This document shows positions 1-7,862 of a DNA stretch of 64,000 bases, piece by piece (the first letter of the stretch is position 1; each line of letters begins with the position of its first letter). The position numbers were made by a program, and so were the translations under genes. The notes under the pieces were generated by a model, which saw nothing but the letters and a program-made list of their open reading frames with translations, ran no database searches and had not been told where the DNA came from. The DNA comes from Pseudomonas californiensis. Lineage in GTDB: Bacteria; Pseudomonadota; Gammaproteobacteria; Pseudomonadales; Pseudomonadaceae. The stretch lies in NCBI RefSeq assembly GCF_021147775.1, contig NZ_JAGTPK010000002.1:248001-312000 (forward strand). Direction: 5' to 3'.

Positions 1-2
1 GC

Positions 3-170
3 GACGTGAATATCACCGGGCGTGCGAAGCGGGAAGGGCTGGCCATCGAGCCGTTATCGAAATGGTACCGGCGCGCAACACCCCGGAACGGCCTGGTCAT
101 CTGCTTCACCAATGTCGCGAGCGCTGAGCAGGCAGCGGCACTGGCGCTTCGGTTGGCGCAGGTGCTGTAG
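3..170 (+). CDS. C-terminal end of a MocR/PdxR-type (GntR plus aminotransferase-like) transcriptional regulator, partial
   Basis: Only the last 55 codons are in the window, open from the left edge to a TAG at 168-170. The peptide contains GLAIEPLSKWYRR and a RNGLVICFTNVAS segment followed by an alanine/leucine-rich helix. This pattern closes the aminotransferase-fold effector domain of MocR-family regulators, which bind PLP and control vitamin B6, GABA or taurine genes. The N-terminal winged helix lies outside the window, so the subfamily cannot be told. The next gene, acnB, converges on it, with a hairpin between them. Seen: the C-terminal peptide. Inferred: the family, from a short stretch only. 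Confidence 0.6.
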   Translation, partial: DVNITGRAKREGLAIEPLSKWYRRATPRNGLVICFTNVASAEQAAALALRLAQVL

Positions 171-218
171 CGTCATGTTCATGGCAGTTGGAGGGAATAC
201 CACCTGAACCATGGGCAT

Positions 219-250
219 AAAAAAACCCCATCACGAGGATGGGGTTCTTT
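219..250 (-). terminator. Intrinsic terminator of acnB, possibly bidirectional
   Basis: A 9-bp stem (224-232 pairing with 238-246) is followed on the minus strand by a run of seven T. It lies just beyond the acnB stop codon. On the plus strand the stem is followed by CTTTT, so it may also stop transcription of the partial regulator gene. Confidence 0.85.
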
Positions 251-268
251 TAACGCAGTGTTACGTGC

Positions 269-2869
269 TTACACTTGAACGGCCGGGATGTTGGCGTTCG
301 CAGCGGCTTCACGGAACTCGGCGATCTGATCGAAGCTCAGGTAGCGGTACACGTCCGCTGCCATGGTATCGATCTGGTTGGCGTAGCCCATGTATTCCTC
401 GACAGTCGGCAGGCGACCCAGGATCGAAGCAACGGACGCCAGCTCGGCCGAAGCCAGGTAGACGTTCGCGCCGTCACCCAGACGGTTCGGGAAGTTACGG
501 GTCGACGTCGACACAACGGTCGAATTCGGTTCTACGCGTGCCTGGTTACCCATGCACAGCGAGCAGCCCGGCATTTCCATGCGTGCGCCAGCCTTGCCGT
601 AGATGCCGTAGTAGCCTTCTTCGGTCAGCTGGTGAGCATCCATCTTGGTCGGCGGCGACAGCCACAGACGCGTCGGCAACTGGCCCTTGACCTGATCCAG
701 CAACTTGCCCGCAGCGCGGAAGTGGCCGATGTTGGTCATGCAGGAACCGATGAACACTTCGTCGATCTTCTCGCCTTGTACCGAAGACAGCAGGCGGGCA
801 TCGTCCGGGTCGTTTGGCGCGCAGAGCACAGGCTCTTTGACGTCGGCCAGGTCGATTTCGATGATTTCAGCGTATTCGGCGTCAGCATCGGCTTCCAGCA
901 GCTCAGGGTTGGCAACCCAGGCTTCCATGGCCTGAGCACGACGTTCCAGGGTGCGCGGATCGCCGTAACCCTGATCGATCATCCAGCGCAGCAGGGTGAT
1001 GTTCGAGTTCAGGTACTCGATGATCGGCTCTTTGGCCAGCTTGATGGTGCAACCGGCAGCCGAACGTTCGGCCGAAGCGTCGGACAGCTCGAAAGCCTGC
1101 TCGATGCTCAGGTTCTCAAGACCTTCGATTTCCAGAATTCGACCGGAGAACGCGTTCTTCTTGCCTTTCTTCTCTACGGTCAGCAGGCCAGCCTGAATCG
1201 CGTAGTAAGGAATGGCGTGAACCAGGTCGCGCAGGGTGATGCCAGGTTGCAGCTTGCCCTTGAAGCGAACCAGAATCGACTCGGGCATGTCCAGCGGCAT
1301 GACGCCGGTGGCCGCAGCGAACGCAACCAGACCGGAACCGGCCGGGAAGGAAATACCGATCGGGAAGCGGGTGTGCGAGTCACCACCGGTACCGACGGTG
1401 TCCGGCAGCAGCATGCGGTTCAGCCAGCTGTGGATGATGCCGTCGCCCGGACGCAGGGAAACACCGCCACGGGTCATGATGAAATCAGGCAGCGTGTGGT
1501 GAGTCTTGACGTCGATAGGCTTCGGGTAAGCCGCGGTGTGGCAGAACGACTGCATGACCAGATCGGTCGAGAAACCCAGGCACGCCAGGTCTTTCAGCTC
1601 GTCGCGAGTCATCGGGCCAGTGGTGTCCTGGGAACCGACGGTGGTCATTTTCGGTTCGCAGTAGGTGCCCGGACGGATACCTTCTACGCCGCACGCCTTG
1701 CCGACCATCTTCTGCGCCAGGGTGAAACCCTTGGTGCTTTCAGCTGGCTGATCAGGCGTCTTGAACAGGTCGAATGCAGGCAGGCCCAGTTCGGCGCGAG
1801 CCTTGCTGGTCAGGCCGCGACCGATGATCAGAGGAATACGGCCACCGGCACGGACTTCGTCCAACAGCACCGGGGTTTTCATTTCAAAGGTGGTGATGAC
1901 TTCGTCGCTGTCGTGTTTGCACACTTTGCCAGCGTACGGGTAAACGTCGATCACATCGCCCATGTTGATGTTCGAAACATCGAATTCGATCGGCAGAGCG
2001 CCCGCATCTTCCATGGTGTTGTAGAAGATCGGAGCGATCTTGCTGCCGAAGCAGAAGCCGCCGGCGCGCTTGTTCGGTACATAAGGAATGTCGTCGCCGA
2101 AGAACCACAGTACCGAGTTGGTCGCAGACTTACGCGAGGAACCGGTACCGACTACGTCACCGACGTAAGCGATAGGGAAACCCTGGCCGCGCATTTCTTC
2201 GATCTGCTTCATCGGGCCGATGGAGCCTTGTACGTCCGGCACGATACCTTCACGGGCCATTTTCAGCATGGCGAGGGCGTGCAGCGGGATGTCAGGACGC
2301 GACCAGGCATCAGGAGCCGGAGACAGGTCGTCGGTGTTGGTTTCGCCAGTGACCTTGAAGACGCGCAGGCTGATCTTGTCGGCCAGCAATGGACGCTTCT
2401 TGAACCACTCGCCGTCAGCCCAGGACTGAAGAACGGCCTTGGCGTGGGCGTTGCCGTTCTTGGCTTTTTCAGCCACATCGTGGAAGGCATCGAACATCAG
2501 CAGCGTGTGCTTGAGTTGTTCGGCAGCGACGGGCGCCAGGTCGGCATCTTCCAGCAGGTCAACCAGCGTCACGATGTTGTAGCCACCTTGCATGGTGCCC
2601 AACAGTTCGGTTGCACGTTTTTTGTCGATCAGGGGAGAAGTGGCTTCGCCCTTGGCCAGGGCAGACAGAAAACCGGCTTTGACATAAGCAGCTTCGTCAA
2701 CACCTGGTGGAACGCGATTGGTGATCAGATCGACAAGGAAAGCTTCTTCGCCAGCCGGAGGATTTTTCAGCAGGTCAACGAGACCGGCAGTTTGTTCGGC
2801 GTTAAGCGGCTGGGGCACGATACCCTGGGCGGCACGCTCTTCGATGTGTTTACGGTAGGCTTCAAGCAC
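269..2869 (-). CDS. acnB: Aconitate hydratase B (bifunctional aconitase / 2-methylisocitrate dehydratase)
   Basis: AcnB interconverts citrate and isocitrate through cis-aconitate in the TCA cycle and can also act on 2-methylisocitrate. At 866 residues it matches the usual AcnB length. The start is a GTG at 2867-2869 giving [16 protein letters not shown], the conserved AcnB N-terminus, with AGG eight bases upstream; the reading frame stays open 24 codons further, but that extension is not family-like. The 4Fe-4S cysteine motifs are visible: [10 protein letters not shown] and [11 protein letters not shown] near the C-terminus. It is a single gene with its own terminator, diverging from the DUF1289 gene. 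Cytoplasmic. In other bacteria apo-AcnB also binds mRNA under iron starvation; nothing here tests that. Confidence 0.97.
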   Translation of the reverse strand: MLEAYRKHIEERAAQGIVPQPLNAEQTAGLVDLLKNPPAGEEAFLVDLITNRVPPGVDEAAYVKAGFLSALAKGEATSPLIDKKRATELLGTMQGGYNIVTLVDLLEDADLAPVAAEQLKHTLLMFDAFHDVAEKAKNGNAHAKAVLQSWADGEWFKKRPLLADKISLRVFKVTGETNTDDLSPAPDAWSRPDIPLHALAMLKMAREGIVPDVQGSIGPMKQIEEMRGQGFPIAYVGDVVGTGSSRKSATNSVLWFFGDDIPYVPNKRAGGFCFGSKIAPIFYNTMEDAGALPIEFDVSNINMGDVIDVYPYAGKVCKHDSDEVITTFEMKTPVLLDEVRAGGRIPLIIGRGLTSKARAELGLPAFDLFKTPDQPAESTKGFTLAQKMVGKACGVEGIRPGTYCEPKMTTVGSQDTTGPMTRDELKDLACLGFSTDLVMQSFCHTAAYPKPIDVKTHHTLPDFIMTRGGVSLRPGDGIIHSWLNRMLLPDTVGTGGDSHTRFPIGISFPAGSGLVAFAAATGVMPLDMPESILVRFKGKLQPGITLRDLVHAIPYYAIQAGLLTVEKKGKKNAFSGRILEIEGLENLSIEQAFELSDASAERSAAGCTIKLAKEPIIEYLNSNITLLRWMIDQGYGDPRTLERRAQAMEAWVANPELLEADADAEYAEIIEIDLADVKEPVLCAPNDPDDARLLSSVQGEKIDEVFIGSCMTNIGHFRAAGKLLDQVKGQLPTRLWLSPPTKMDAHQLTEEGYYGIYGKAGARMEMPGCSLCMGNQARVEPNSTVVSTSTRNFPNRLGDGANVYLASAELASVASILGRLPTVEEYMGYANQIDTMAADVYRYLSFDQIAEFREAAANANIPAVQV

Positions 2870-2982
2870 AGTATTACCCTCATCAGTGGTCCCAAATGGG
2901 TGTCCGGGACGCTCATCCAGAAACCGTACGCACCCACGCAATGCTTTTGAGCATTGTTGGCAGGGTGTCGGCAGTTCCTTAC

Positions 2983-3123
2983 AGAAGCTGTTTTCAAAGT
3001 TTTACGCCTGCAGGACGGGGGGAGTGGCGGTCGACATGGCCCTTCGTGATGAGGGAATGGCCTGTCGACGCCGCACTGCGGGGTTAACTTGACTGTGCTC
3101 GTGACGCTTTGAAAACAGCTTCT
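2983..3123. repeat. 141-bp element bounded by perfect 17-bp inverted repeats (MITE-like or long hairpin)
   Basis: The arm AGAAGCTGTTTTCAAAG at 2983-2999 is repeated exactly in inverted orientation at 3107-3123. Inside is a second, imperfect inverted repeat: GTCGACATGGCC at 3030-3041 against GGCCTGTCGAC at 3059-3069, with one bulged base. The whole can fold as one long interrupted hairpin on either strand. It contains no credible ORF. It fills much of the 400-bp gap (2870-3269) between acnB and the DUF1289 gene, which must also hold their divergent promoters. A smaller 6-bp hairpin lies at 2940-2955. Whether this is a non-autonomous mobile element or a structured leader cannot be told from one copy. 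Confidence 0.6.
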
Positions 3124-3269
3124 AACGGACATTGGCGCCTTAAAAGGCTCGCTGATTCTACGGCAAAACTTTGCTAAAGGTAAGTTAGACCCTACATCTT
3201 CAGGGGTGACCCTGCTTAGACAAAGGGCTAACATGAGCCCTTGTTTCGCCTTCCCAAGCCCCGCCAGCC

Positions 3270-3740
3270 ATGCCTGAACACATCATCAAAACACCCTGCG
3301 TCGGCCTTTGCTCCACTGTTTACGGGGATCTGGTGTGTCGTGGGTGCAAGCGCTTCCATCACGAAGTCATTCATTGGAACGGCTACAACGAAGACGAAAA
3401 AAGAGCGGTATGGATGCGCCTAGAGCAGCTGCTGGTTCAGGTGATGACCGCCAAGCTCGAAGTCTTCGATGCCGAGAAACTGCGTTTGCAGCTTGTTCAG
3501 CGCAAGATCCGCTTTGTGCCGCATCAGTCCGAGTATTGCTGGGCCTACCAGTTGATCGCGCGCGGCGCGCGGGTGATCAGCCAGGTCGAGGCGTACGGGT
3601 TTGTGCTGTTGCCGGAGTTTCGCAACTGGTCGCTTCCGGAGCTTCGCGACGCGATTGACCGGGAATTCTTCCTGTTGTCCGAAGCCCATTATCAGCGCTA
3701 TATCGCGCCAGGCTTTCTGAAGGATGCGTTTGGCGGCTGA
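3270..3740 (+). CDS. DUF1289 domain-containing protein
   Basis: A 156-residue protein. The N-terminal 40 residues carry the DUF1289 signature PCVGLCSTVYGDLVCRGCKR, with cysteines in a CxxxC...CxxC arrangement suggesting a small metal site, followed by the conserved tryptophan-rich HWNGYNEDEKRAVW. The C-terminal two thirds, about residues 50-156, are an extension common in Pseudomonas homologues and have no recognised function. The ATG at 3270 has only a weak ribosome site. The gene lies 81 bases upstream of miaE on the same strand, but miaE seems to have its own -10 box. Function unknown. Confidence 0.85.
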   Translation: MPEHIIKTPCVGLCSTVYGDLVCRGCKRFHHEVIHWNGYNEDEKRAVWMRLEQLLVQVMTAKLEVFDAEKLRLQLVQRKIRFVPHQSEYCWAYQLIARGARVISQVEAYGFVLLPEFRNWSLPELRDAIDREFFLLSEAHYQRYIAPGFLKDAFGG

Positions 3741-3782
3741 ACCGTGCTGCGCATTTGTGTCGCGAGACGTCGATGCCCCTCG

Positions 3783-3788
3783 TATAAT
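3783..3788 (+). promoter_or_regulatory. Probable -10 box for miaE (TATAAT)
   Basis: A perfect TATAAT lies 33 bases before the miaE start codon, in the short gap after the DUF1289 stop. No convincing -35 hexamer is seen at 16-18 bp, so strength is uncertain. Confidence 0.5.
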
Positions 3789-3821
3789 GCCGGGCTTTGC
3801 CTCTCCGTGATCTGTGAGCTT

Positions 3822-4433
3822 ATGTACCCGATCCCTGAAATCGAAGCCTTTCTGTTGTGCCGTACCCCCGACAGTTGGGTGCAGGCCGCGCTGCGCAACC
3901 TGGATATCCTGTTGATCGATCATGCGAACAACGAGAAGAAGGCCGCCGGGGCAGCGTTTCAGTTCATGTTCCAGTACAACGACAAGTTCGATCTGTTGAG
4001 CAAGATGTCGCGCCTGGCCCGTGAAGAGTTGCGCCATTTCGAACAGGTGATCAGCATCATCAGAAAGCGCCAGATCCCCATGGCCAACATCAGCTCGGCG
4101 CGTTATGCCGGTGCCTTGCGCAAGCTGGTGCGCAACCATAATCCTTATCGGCTTACTGACGCGTTGATCGTCGGTGCGGTCGTTGAAGCCCGCTCCTGCG
4201 AGCGCTTTGCGGCGCTGGTGCCGCATCTGGACGAAGAACTGGCCAAGTTCTATGGCAGCCTGCTCAAGTCTGAAGCACGGCATTTTCAGGATTATCTGAA
4301 ACTCGCCCATACCTACGGTGACAAGGCCGACGTCGATGCCAAGATCGAAGAAATACTGCTCGCCGAGCGGGAACTGATCGAAAGCCCGGACGAAGAATTC
4401 CGTTTCCACAGCGGTGCGCCCATCGCCGCCTGA
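3822..4433 (+). CDS. miaE: tRNA-(ms2io6A)-hydroxylase
   Basis: MiaE hydroxylates the isopentenyl group of ms2i6A at position 37 of tRNAs reading UNN codons, using a non-haem di-iron centre and oxygen. The product is 203 residues long. Metal-ligand motifs of the ferritin-like four-helix bundle are visible: EELRHFEQV (EExxH), VEARSCERF and SEARHFQDY. The chosen start gives MYPIPEIEAFLLCRTPDSW; the frame extends 26 codons upstream, but that peptide is unrelated to the family and crosses the TATAAT box. A strong terminator follows. The gene is found in Pseudomonas, Salmonella and some other Gammaproteobacteria and is absent from E. coli. Confidence 0.93.
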   Translation: MYPIPEIEAFLLCRTPDSWVQAALRNLDILLIDHANNEKKAAGAAFQFMFQYNDKFDLLSKMSRLAREELRHFEQVISIIRKRQIPMANISSARYAGALRKLVRNHNPYRLTDALIVGAVVEARSCERFAALVPHLDEELAKFYGSLLKSEARHFQDYLKLAHTYGDKADVDAKIEEILLAERELIESPDEEFRFHSGAPIAA

Positions 4434-4473
4434 TTTCATGAGGCTGCCAAACCAGCCCCGCGATTGCCCCCTG

Positions 4474-4506
4474 AAAAACGACCGCCTCACCAGCGGTCGT
4501 TTTTTT
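4474..4506 (+). terminator. Intrinsic terminator after miaE
   Basis: ACGACCGC at 4478-4485 pairs with GCGGTCGT at 4493-4500 around a 7-base loop, followed by seven T. Preceding A bases extend the stem and could let it act in both directions. Confidence 0.9.
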
Positions 4507-4538
4507 ATGCCGATTTAGTAAGCAAGCTAACAAAAGCT

Positions 4539-4588
4539 TTGACATTGGCTGCCTAGGCAGTAATATTTTGCAATCACTGCCTAGGCAG
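4539..4588 (+). promoter_or_regulatory. marR-efflux operon promoter with two identical palindromic operators
   Basis: A perfect -35 TTGACA lies at 4539-4544 and a -10-like TAATAT at 4561-4566 (16-bp spacer). The 12-bp palindrome CTGCCTAGGCAG occurs twice: 4549-4560 fills the -35/-10 spacer, and 4577-4588 lies over the expected transcription start. The centres are 28 bp apart, nearly three helical turns. A MarR dimer on either site would block RNA polymerase, so autorepression of the operon is likely. That step is inference from layout and from how MarR repressors usually work. Confidence 0.8.
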
Positions 4589-4604
4589 CTTTCTAGGTGA
4601 GCTC

Positions 4605-5093
4605 TTGAAACATTTTAGCCCGGACAATTTCGATTCCAGCCTGATGGGCCTTCTGGTCGGGCGCACCAATGCGCTCAAGGACCGGATGCTCGACAAGTAT
4701 TTGCTGCCTTATGGCGTGACGTTCGCTCAGTTCAAGGTGCTGATCATCATTTCCCAGTTCTCGACCGACACCCCGGTCGAATTGTGTCGGCACTTGTCTC
4801 TCGACAGTGGTTCGATGACCCGCATGCTTGACCGGTTGGAGCAGAAAGCACTGATCGTGCGCACCCGTTCGGCTACCGACCGACGTCAGGTGCACGTTGC
4901 ACTTACCGAGCAGGGCCAGACGTTGTCCGACCTGTTGCCGAAAATCGGTGCCGACGCGATGAACGACACTTTTGCAGCGCTCGACAAAGACGAAGTGGAC
5001 ACCCTGCGACGGATTCTCACCAAGGTTCTGGTGTCGGTCGATGACCACATCACCCTGACCAGCCTGAGCTTCAAACCCAAAGGTACGAAATGA
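4605..5093 (+). CDS. MarR-family transcriptional repressor of the adjacent efflux operon
   Basis: A winged-helix dimeric regulator of 162 residues. The DNA-binding region (about residues 35-105) shows FAQFKVLIIISQF, CRHLSLDSGSMTRMLDRLEQKALI and the wing motif SATDRRQVHVALTEQG, all typical of MarR/EmrR. The start is a TTG at 4605 with AGGTGA at 4595-4600; no ATG or GTG fits the conserved N-terminus better. The stop overlaps the next gene as ATGA. Its own promoter holds two identical palindromes. It probably represses the operon until a phenolic or other drug-like ligand binds. The ligand cannot be read from sequence. Confidence 0.9.
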   Translation: MKHFSPDNFDSSLMGLLVGRTNALKDRMLDKYLLPYGVTFAQFKVLIIISQFSTDTPVELCRHLSLDSGSMTRMLDRLEQKALIVRTRSATDRRQVHVALTEQGQTLSDLLPKIGADAMNDTFAALDKDEVDTLRRILTKVLVSVDDHITLTSLSFKPKGTK

Positions 5094-6573
5094 ACGGTAC
5101 GACGCTGCGTGCAGGCACAAGCCTGCTCGTCATGGCACTGATTCTGGCCGGATGTGCCAACTCCAGTGGCCTGGTTCCGGAAGGTCAACAACTCGATGCC
5201 CGTAACCTGCAGGCAGGCAAGAGCCTGAGCGGGGTGACGCTGTCAGTCGCGGCCTGGCCAAAAAGTGGCTGGTGGACGGCGTTGGGTGATCCGCAGCTGG
5301 ACCGCTTGATCGCCGAAGCGCTGCGTGAAAGTCCGGACATGCAGGTGGCAAGCGCCCGCGCGCATCAGGCCATGGCTGAAGCCGATGCGGCCAATGCCGA
5401 GCGCATGCCGACAGTCGATGCGGGCGCCAGCGTCAGCCGTGCGCGTCTGGCGCGGGATCAGGACCCGCTGGGAGTGGGGGATCGTTACAGCACCGTGCGA
5501 AATATCAGTGCCAACCTCAATTACAACTTCGATCTGTGGGGCGGGCAGCGTGCCAGCTGGGAGGCTGCATTGGGCCAGGCTCGTGCCGCCGAGATCGATC
5601 AGCGTGCCGCGCAACTGACGCTGGCCGCCGACGTTGCGCGTGCCTACTGCGATCTGGGGCAGGCATACATTGTGGGTGATCTGGCCGCTGAAGACCTCAA
5701 ACGTACTCGGCAGATGCTCGACCTGAGCAGCAGTCGCCTCAAAGCCGGTATCGACAGTCAATACCAGTATCAACAGACCGAAAGCCTGGAAGCGAGCTCC
5801 CAGGAGTCGTTGCTCAATGCCGAAAAGCGTCTGCGCAGCGCGAAGATCGCACTGGCTGTTTTACTGGGCAAAGGACCTGATCGTACAGCCGACCTGGCGC
5901 GGCCGAATGTTCTGCAACCTGCGGCAGTGGCGCTTCCTGCGTCGCTGCCTGCCGAGCTGCTGGGTCGTCGTCCGGACCTGGTTGCGGCTCGCTGGCGGGT
6001 CGAATCTGCGAGCAAGAGCATTGATGCCAGCAAGACCCGGTTTACCCCAACCTCAACCTGAGTGCATCGGCCGGCGCCGAGTCATTGCTGGGCGATGCCA
6101 TGTTTGGCACGGCCAGCCGCTTCTTTGCGATCAAACCGACGATCTCGTTGCCGCTGTTCGATGGCGGTCGTCTGCGTGCCGATCTGGATGCGCGGGACGC
6201 CGATTACGAACTGGCCGTCGCGCAGTACAACAAGACGCTGGTCCGTGCGCTCGGCGATGTCAGTGACACCATCGGTCAGTTGCGCGATATCGACGGGCAA
6301 ATCAAGGCGCGTCAGCGCGCTACCGACATCGTCAGGCAGTCCTTTGACACGGCAACCCAGCGTTATGGCTCGGGCATCGGCAACTATCTGGATGTGCTGT
6401 CCATCGAGCAGCAATTGCTCCAATCACAACGCCAACTGGCTGATCTCAACGCTGAACGAATCGATCTTTCGATCCAGTTGATGCAGGCCCTGGGTGGCGG
6501 CTTTGAAGGGCAGGACCCTTCGCAGGCGGCCACCTCGGCTGACTCATCAACTGATTCGCGAACTACAAGATAA
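5090..6573 (+). pseudogene. NodT-family outer-membrane efflux lipoprotein, interrupted by a one-base deletion
   Basis: This would be the TolC-like outer-membrane channel of the tripartite pump. The first part (5090-6061, 323 residues) begins with a signal peptide and lipobox LILAGC (Cys22) and carries the first outer-membrane-efflux repeat. It then stops at TGA 6059-6061. Homologous sequence resumes at once in the frame one base back: from TAC at 6043 the reading YPNLNLSASAGAESLLGDAMFG runs on to 6573, supplying the second repeat. One base is missing at about 6041-6043, where CGGTTTACC should read CGGTTnTACC. Either the gene is broken or the base was lost in sequencing. The start overlaps the marR stop (ATGA); emrA begins 5 bases after the end. 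Confidence 0.88.
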
Positions 6574-6578
6574 TCGTC

Positions 6579-7799
6579 ATGGCCACTGCCGCCGCTGAAA
6601 AATCCAATGCACCCGAACAAGAGTCGGGTGCCGAACAGAAAAAACAGAACCCCGGCAAGCGCAGGTTTCTGCTGCTGTGTGTGGCCGTGATCGTGGTCCT
6701 TGCAGGCCTGGGCGTCTGGGCATGGCACGAGTTTTATGGTCAATGGAGTGAAGAAACCGACGACGCCTATGTCAACGGCAACGTGGTTGAAATCACCCCC
6801 TTGGTTACCGGGACCGTGATCAGCATCGCGGCGGACGATGGCGATCTGGTTCGCGAAGGTCAGGTACTGCTACGTTTCGACCCGAGCGATGCACAGGTCG
6901 GTCTGCAAAGTGCCGAAGCCAACCTTGGCAAGGTTGTGCGTCAGGTTCGCGGCCTCTACAGCAATGTGGACGGCATGAAGGCGCAACTGGCCGCGCAACG
7001 CGCTGAAGTGCAGAAAGCTCAGGACAACTACAACCGTCGTCGCAACCTGGCAGCGAGCGGGGCGATTTCCCAGGAAGAGCTGTCCCACGCCCGCGATGAT
7101 CTGACCAGTGCGCAGAGCGCCCTGAACAATGTGCAGCAACAGCTGAGCAGCAGTGCGGCGCTGGTGGACGACACAGTCATCTCGTCGCACCCCGATGTGA
7201 AGGCTGCCGCCGCTCAGTTGCGTCAGGCGTTTCTGGCCAATGCACGCACCACGCTGGTTGCGCCGGTTACTGGCTATGTCGCCAAGCGCACCGTGCAGTT
7301 GGGGCAGCGCGTACAGCCAGGCACCGCGACCATGGCGGTCATTCCGCTGGATACGCTGTGGATCGACGCCAACTTCAAGGAAACCCAGCTGGGCAAGATG
7401 CGTATCGGTCAGCCGGTCGAGATCAGCGCCGACCTGTATGGCGGTGACGTGAAATACAGCGGCACCATCGACAGTCTCGGCGCAGGTACCGGTAGTGCGT
7501 TCGCACTGCTGCCAGCGCAGAACGCCACCGGTAACTGGATCAAGATCGTCCAGCGTGTACCGGTACGCGTGCACATCAACCCGGAAGAGCTGACCAAACA
7601 CCCATTGCGCATTGGCCTGTCGACCACGGTCGAGGTCAATCTGCACGATCAGAGCGGCCCGACGCTGGCGCAACAGCCCCCCAAGCAGGCGGCTTTCAGT
7701 ACCGATGTCTACGCCGAGCAGTTGGCTGATGCCGATGCCTTGATCGAGCGCCTGATCCACGAAAACAGTGCATCGGGCGTCAAGACAGCCAAGCGCTGA
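6579..7799 (+). CDS. emrA: EmrA-like periplasmic adaptor (HlyD/membrane fusion protein) of multidrug efflux pump
   Basis: The 406-residue adaptor links the inner-membrane MFS pump to the outer-membrane channel. One membrane anchor lies near residues 28-50. Next come ETDDAYVNGNVVEITPLVTGTV, the conserved EmrA lipoyl half-motif, an alpha-helical hairpin (about residues 110-200), then TTLVAPVTGYVAKRTVQLGQRVQPG (second lipoyl half) and the WIDANFKETQLGKMRIGQPVEI barrel. The gene starts 5 bases after the frameshifted channel gene and 63 bases before emrB, so it belongs to the marR operon. By family it exports hydrophobic drugs or uncouplers; the substrate here is not known. Confidence 0.92.
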   Translation: MATAAAEKSNAPEQESGAEQKKQNPGKRRFLLLCVAVIVVLAGLGVWAWHEFYGQWSEETDDAYVNGNVVEITPLVTGTVISIAADDGDLVREGQVLLRFDPSDAQVGLQSAEANLGKVVRQVRGLYSNVDGMKAQLAAQRAEVQKAQDNYNRRRNLAASGAISQEELSHARDDLTSAQSALNNVQQQLSSSAALVDDTVISSHPDVKAAAAQLRQAFLANARTTLVAPVTGYVAKRTVQLGQRVQPGTATMAVIPLDTLWIDANFKETQLGKMRIGQPVEISADLYGGDVKYSGTIDSLGAGTGSAFALLPAQNATGNWIKIVQRVPVRVHINPEELTKHPLRIGLSTTVEVNLHDQSGPTLAQQPPKQAAFSTDVYAEQLADADALIERLIHENSASGVKTAKR

Positions 7800-7862
7800 T
7801 CCGCCAGTCCTCAGGCCCCGGCTCGCGCGCCGGGGTCCCGTTATCGTCTCCAGGGATTTGCG

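Noticed and set aside
275..2950. An 891-codon open frame on the plus strand, antisense to acnB
   Set aside because: It is a shadow of a GC-rich gene: the protein is rich in R, Q, V and F, resembles nothing, and acnB on the other strand is certain.
4549..4588. Start of a CRISPR-like repeat array (two identical palindromes)
   Set aside because: Only two 12-bp copies exist, placed on promoter elements; they are operators. No CRISPR array or cas gene was seen in the window.
6030..6070. Programmed frameshift in the outer-membrane efflux gene
   Set aside because: No slippery heptamer of the X-XXY-YYZ kind and no downstream stem of note is present, and the family is not known to use frameshifting; a deletion or read error is simpler.
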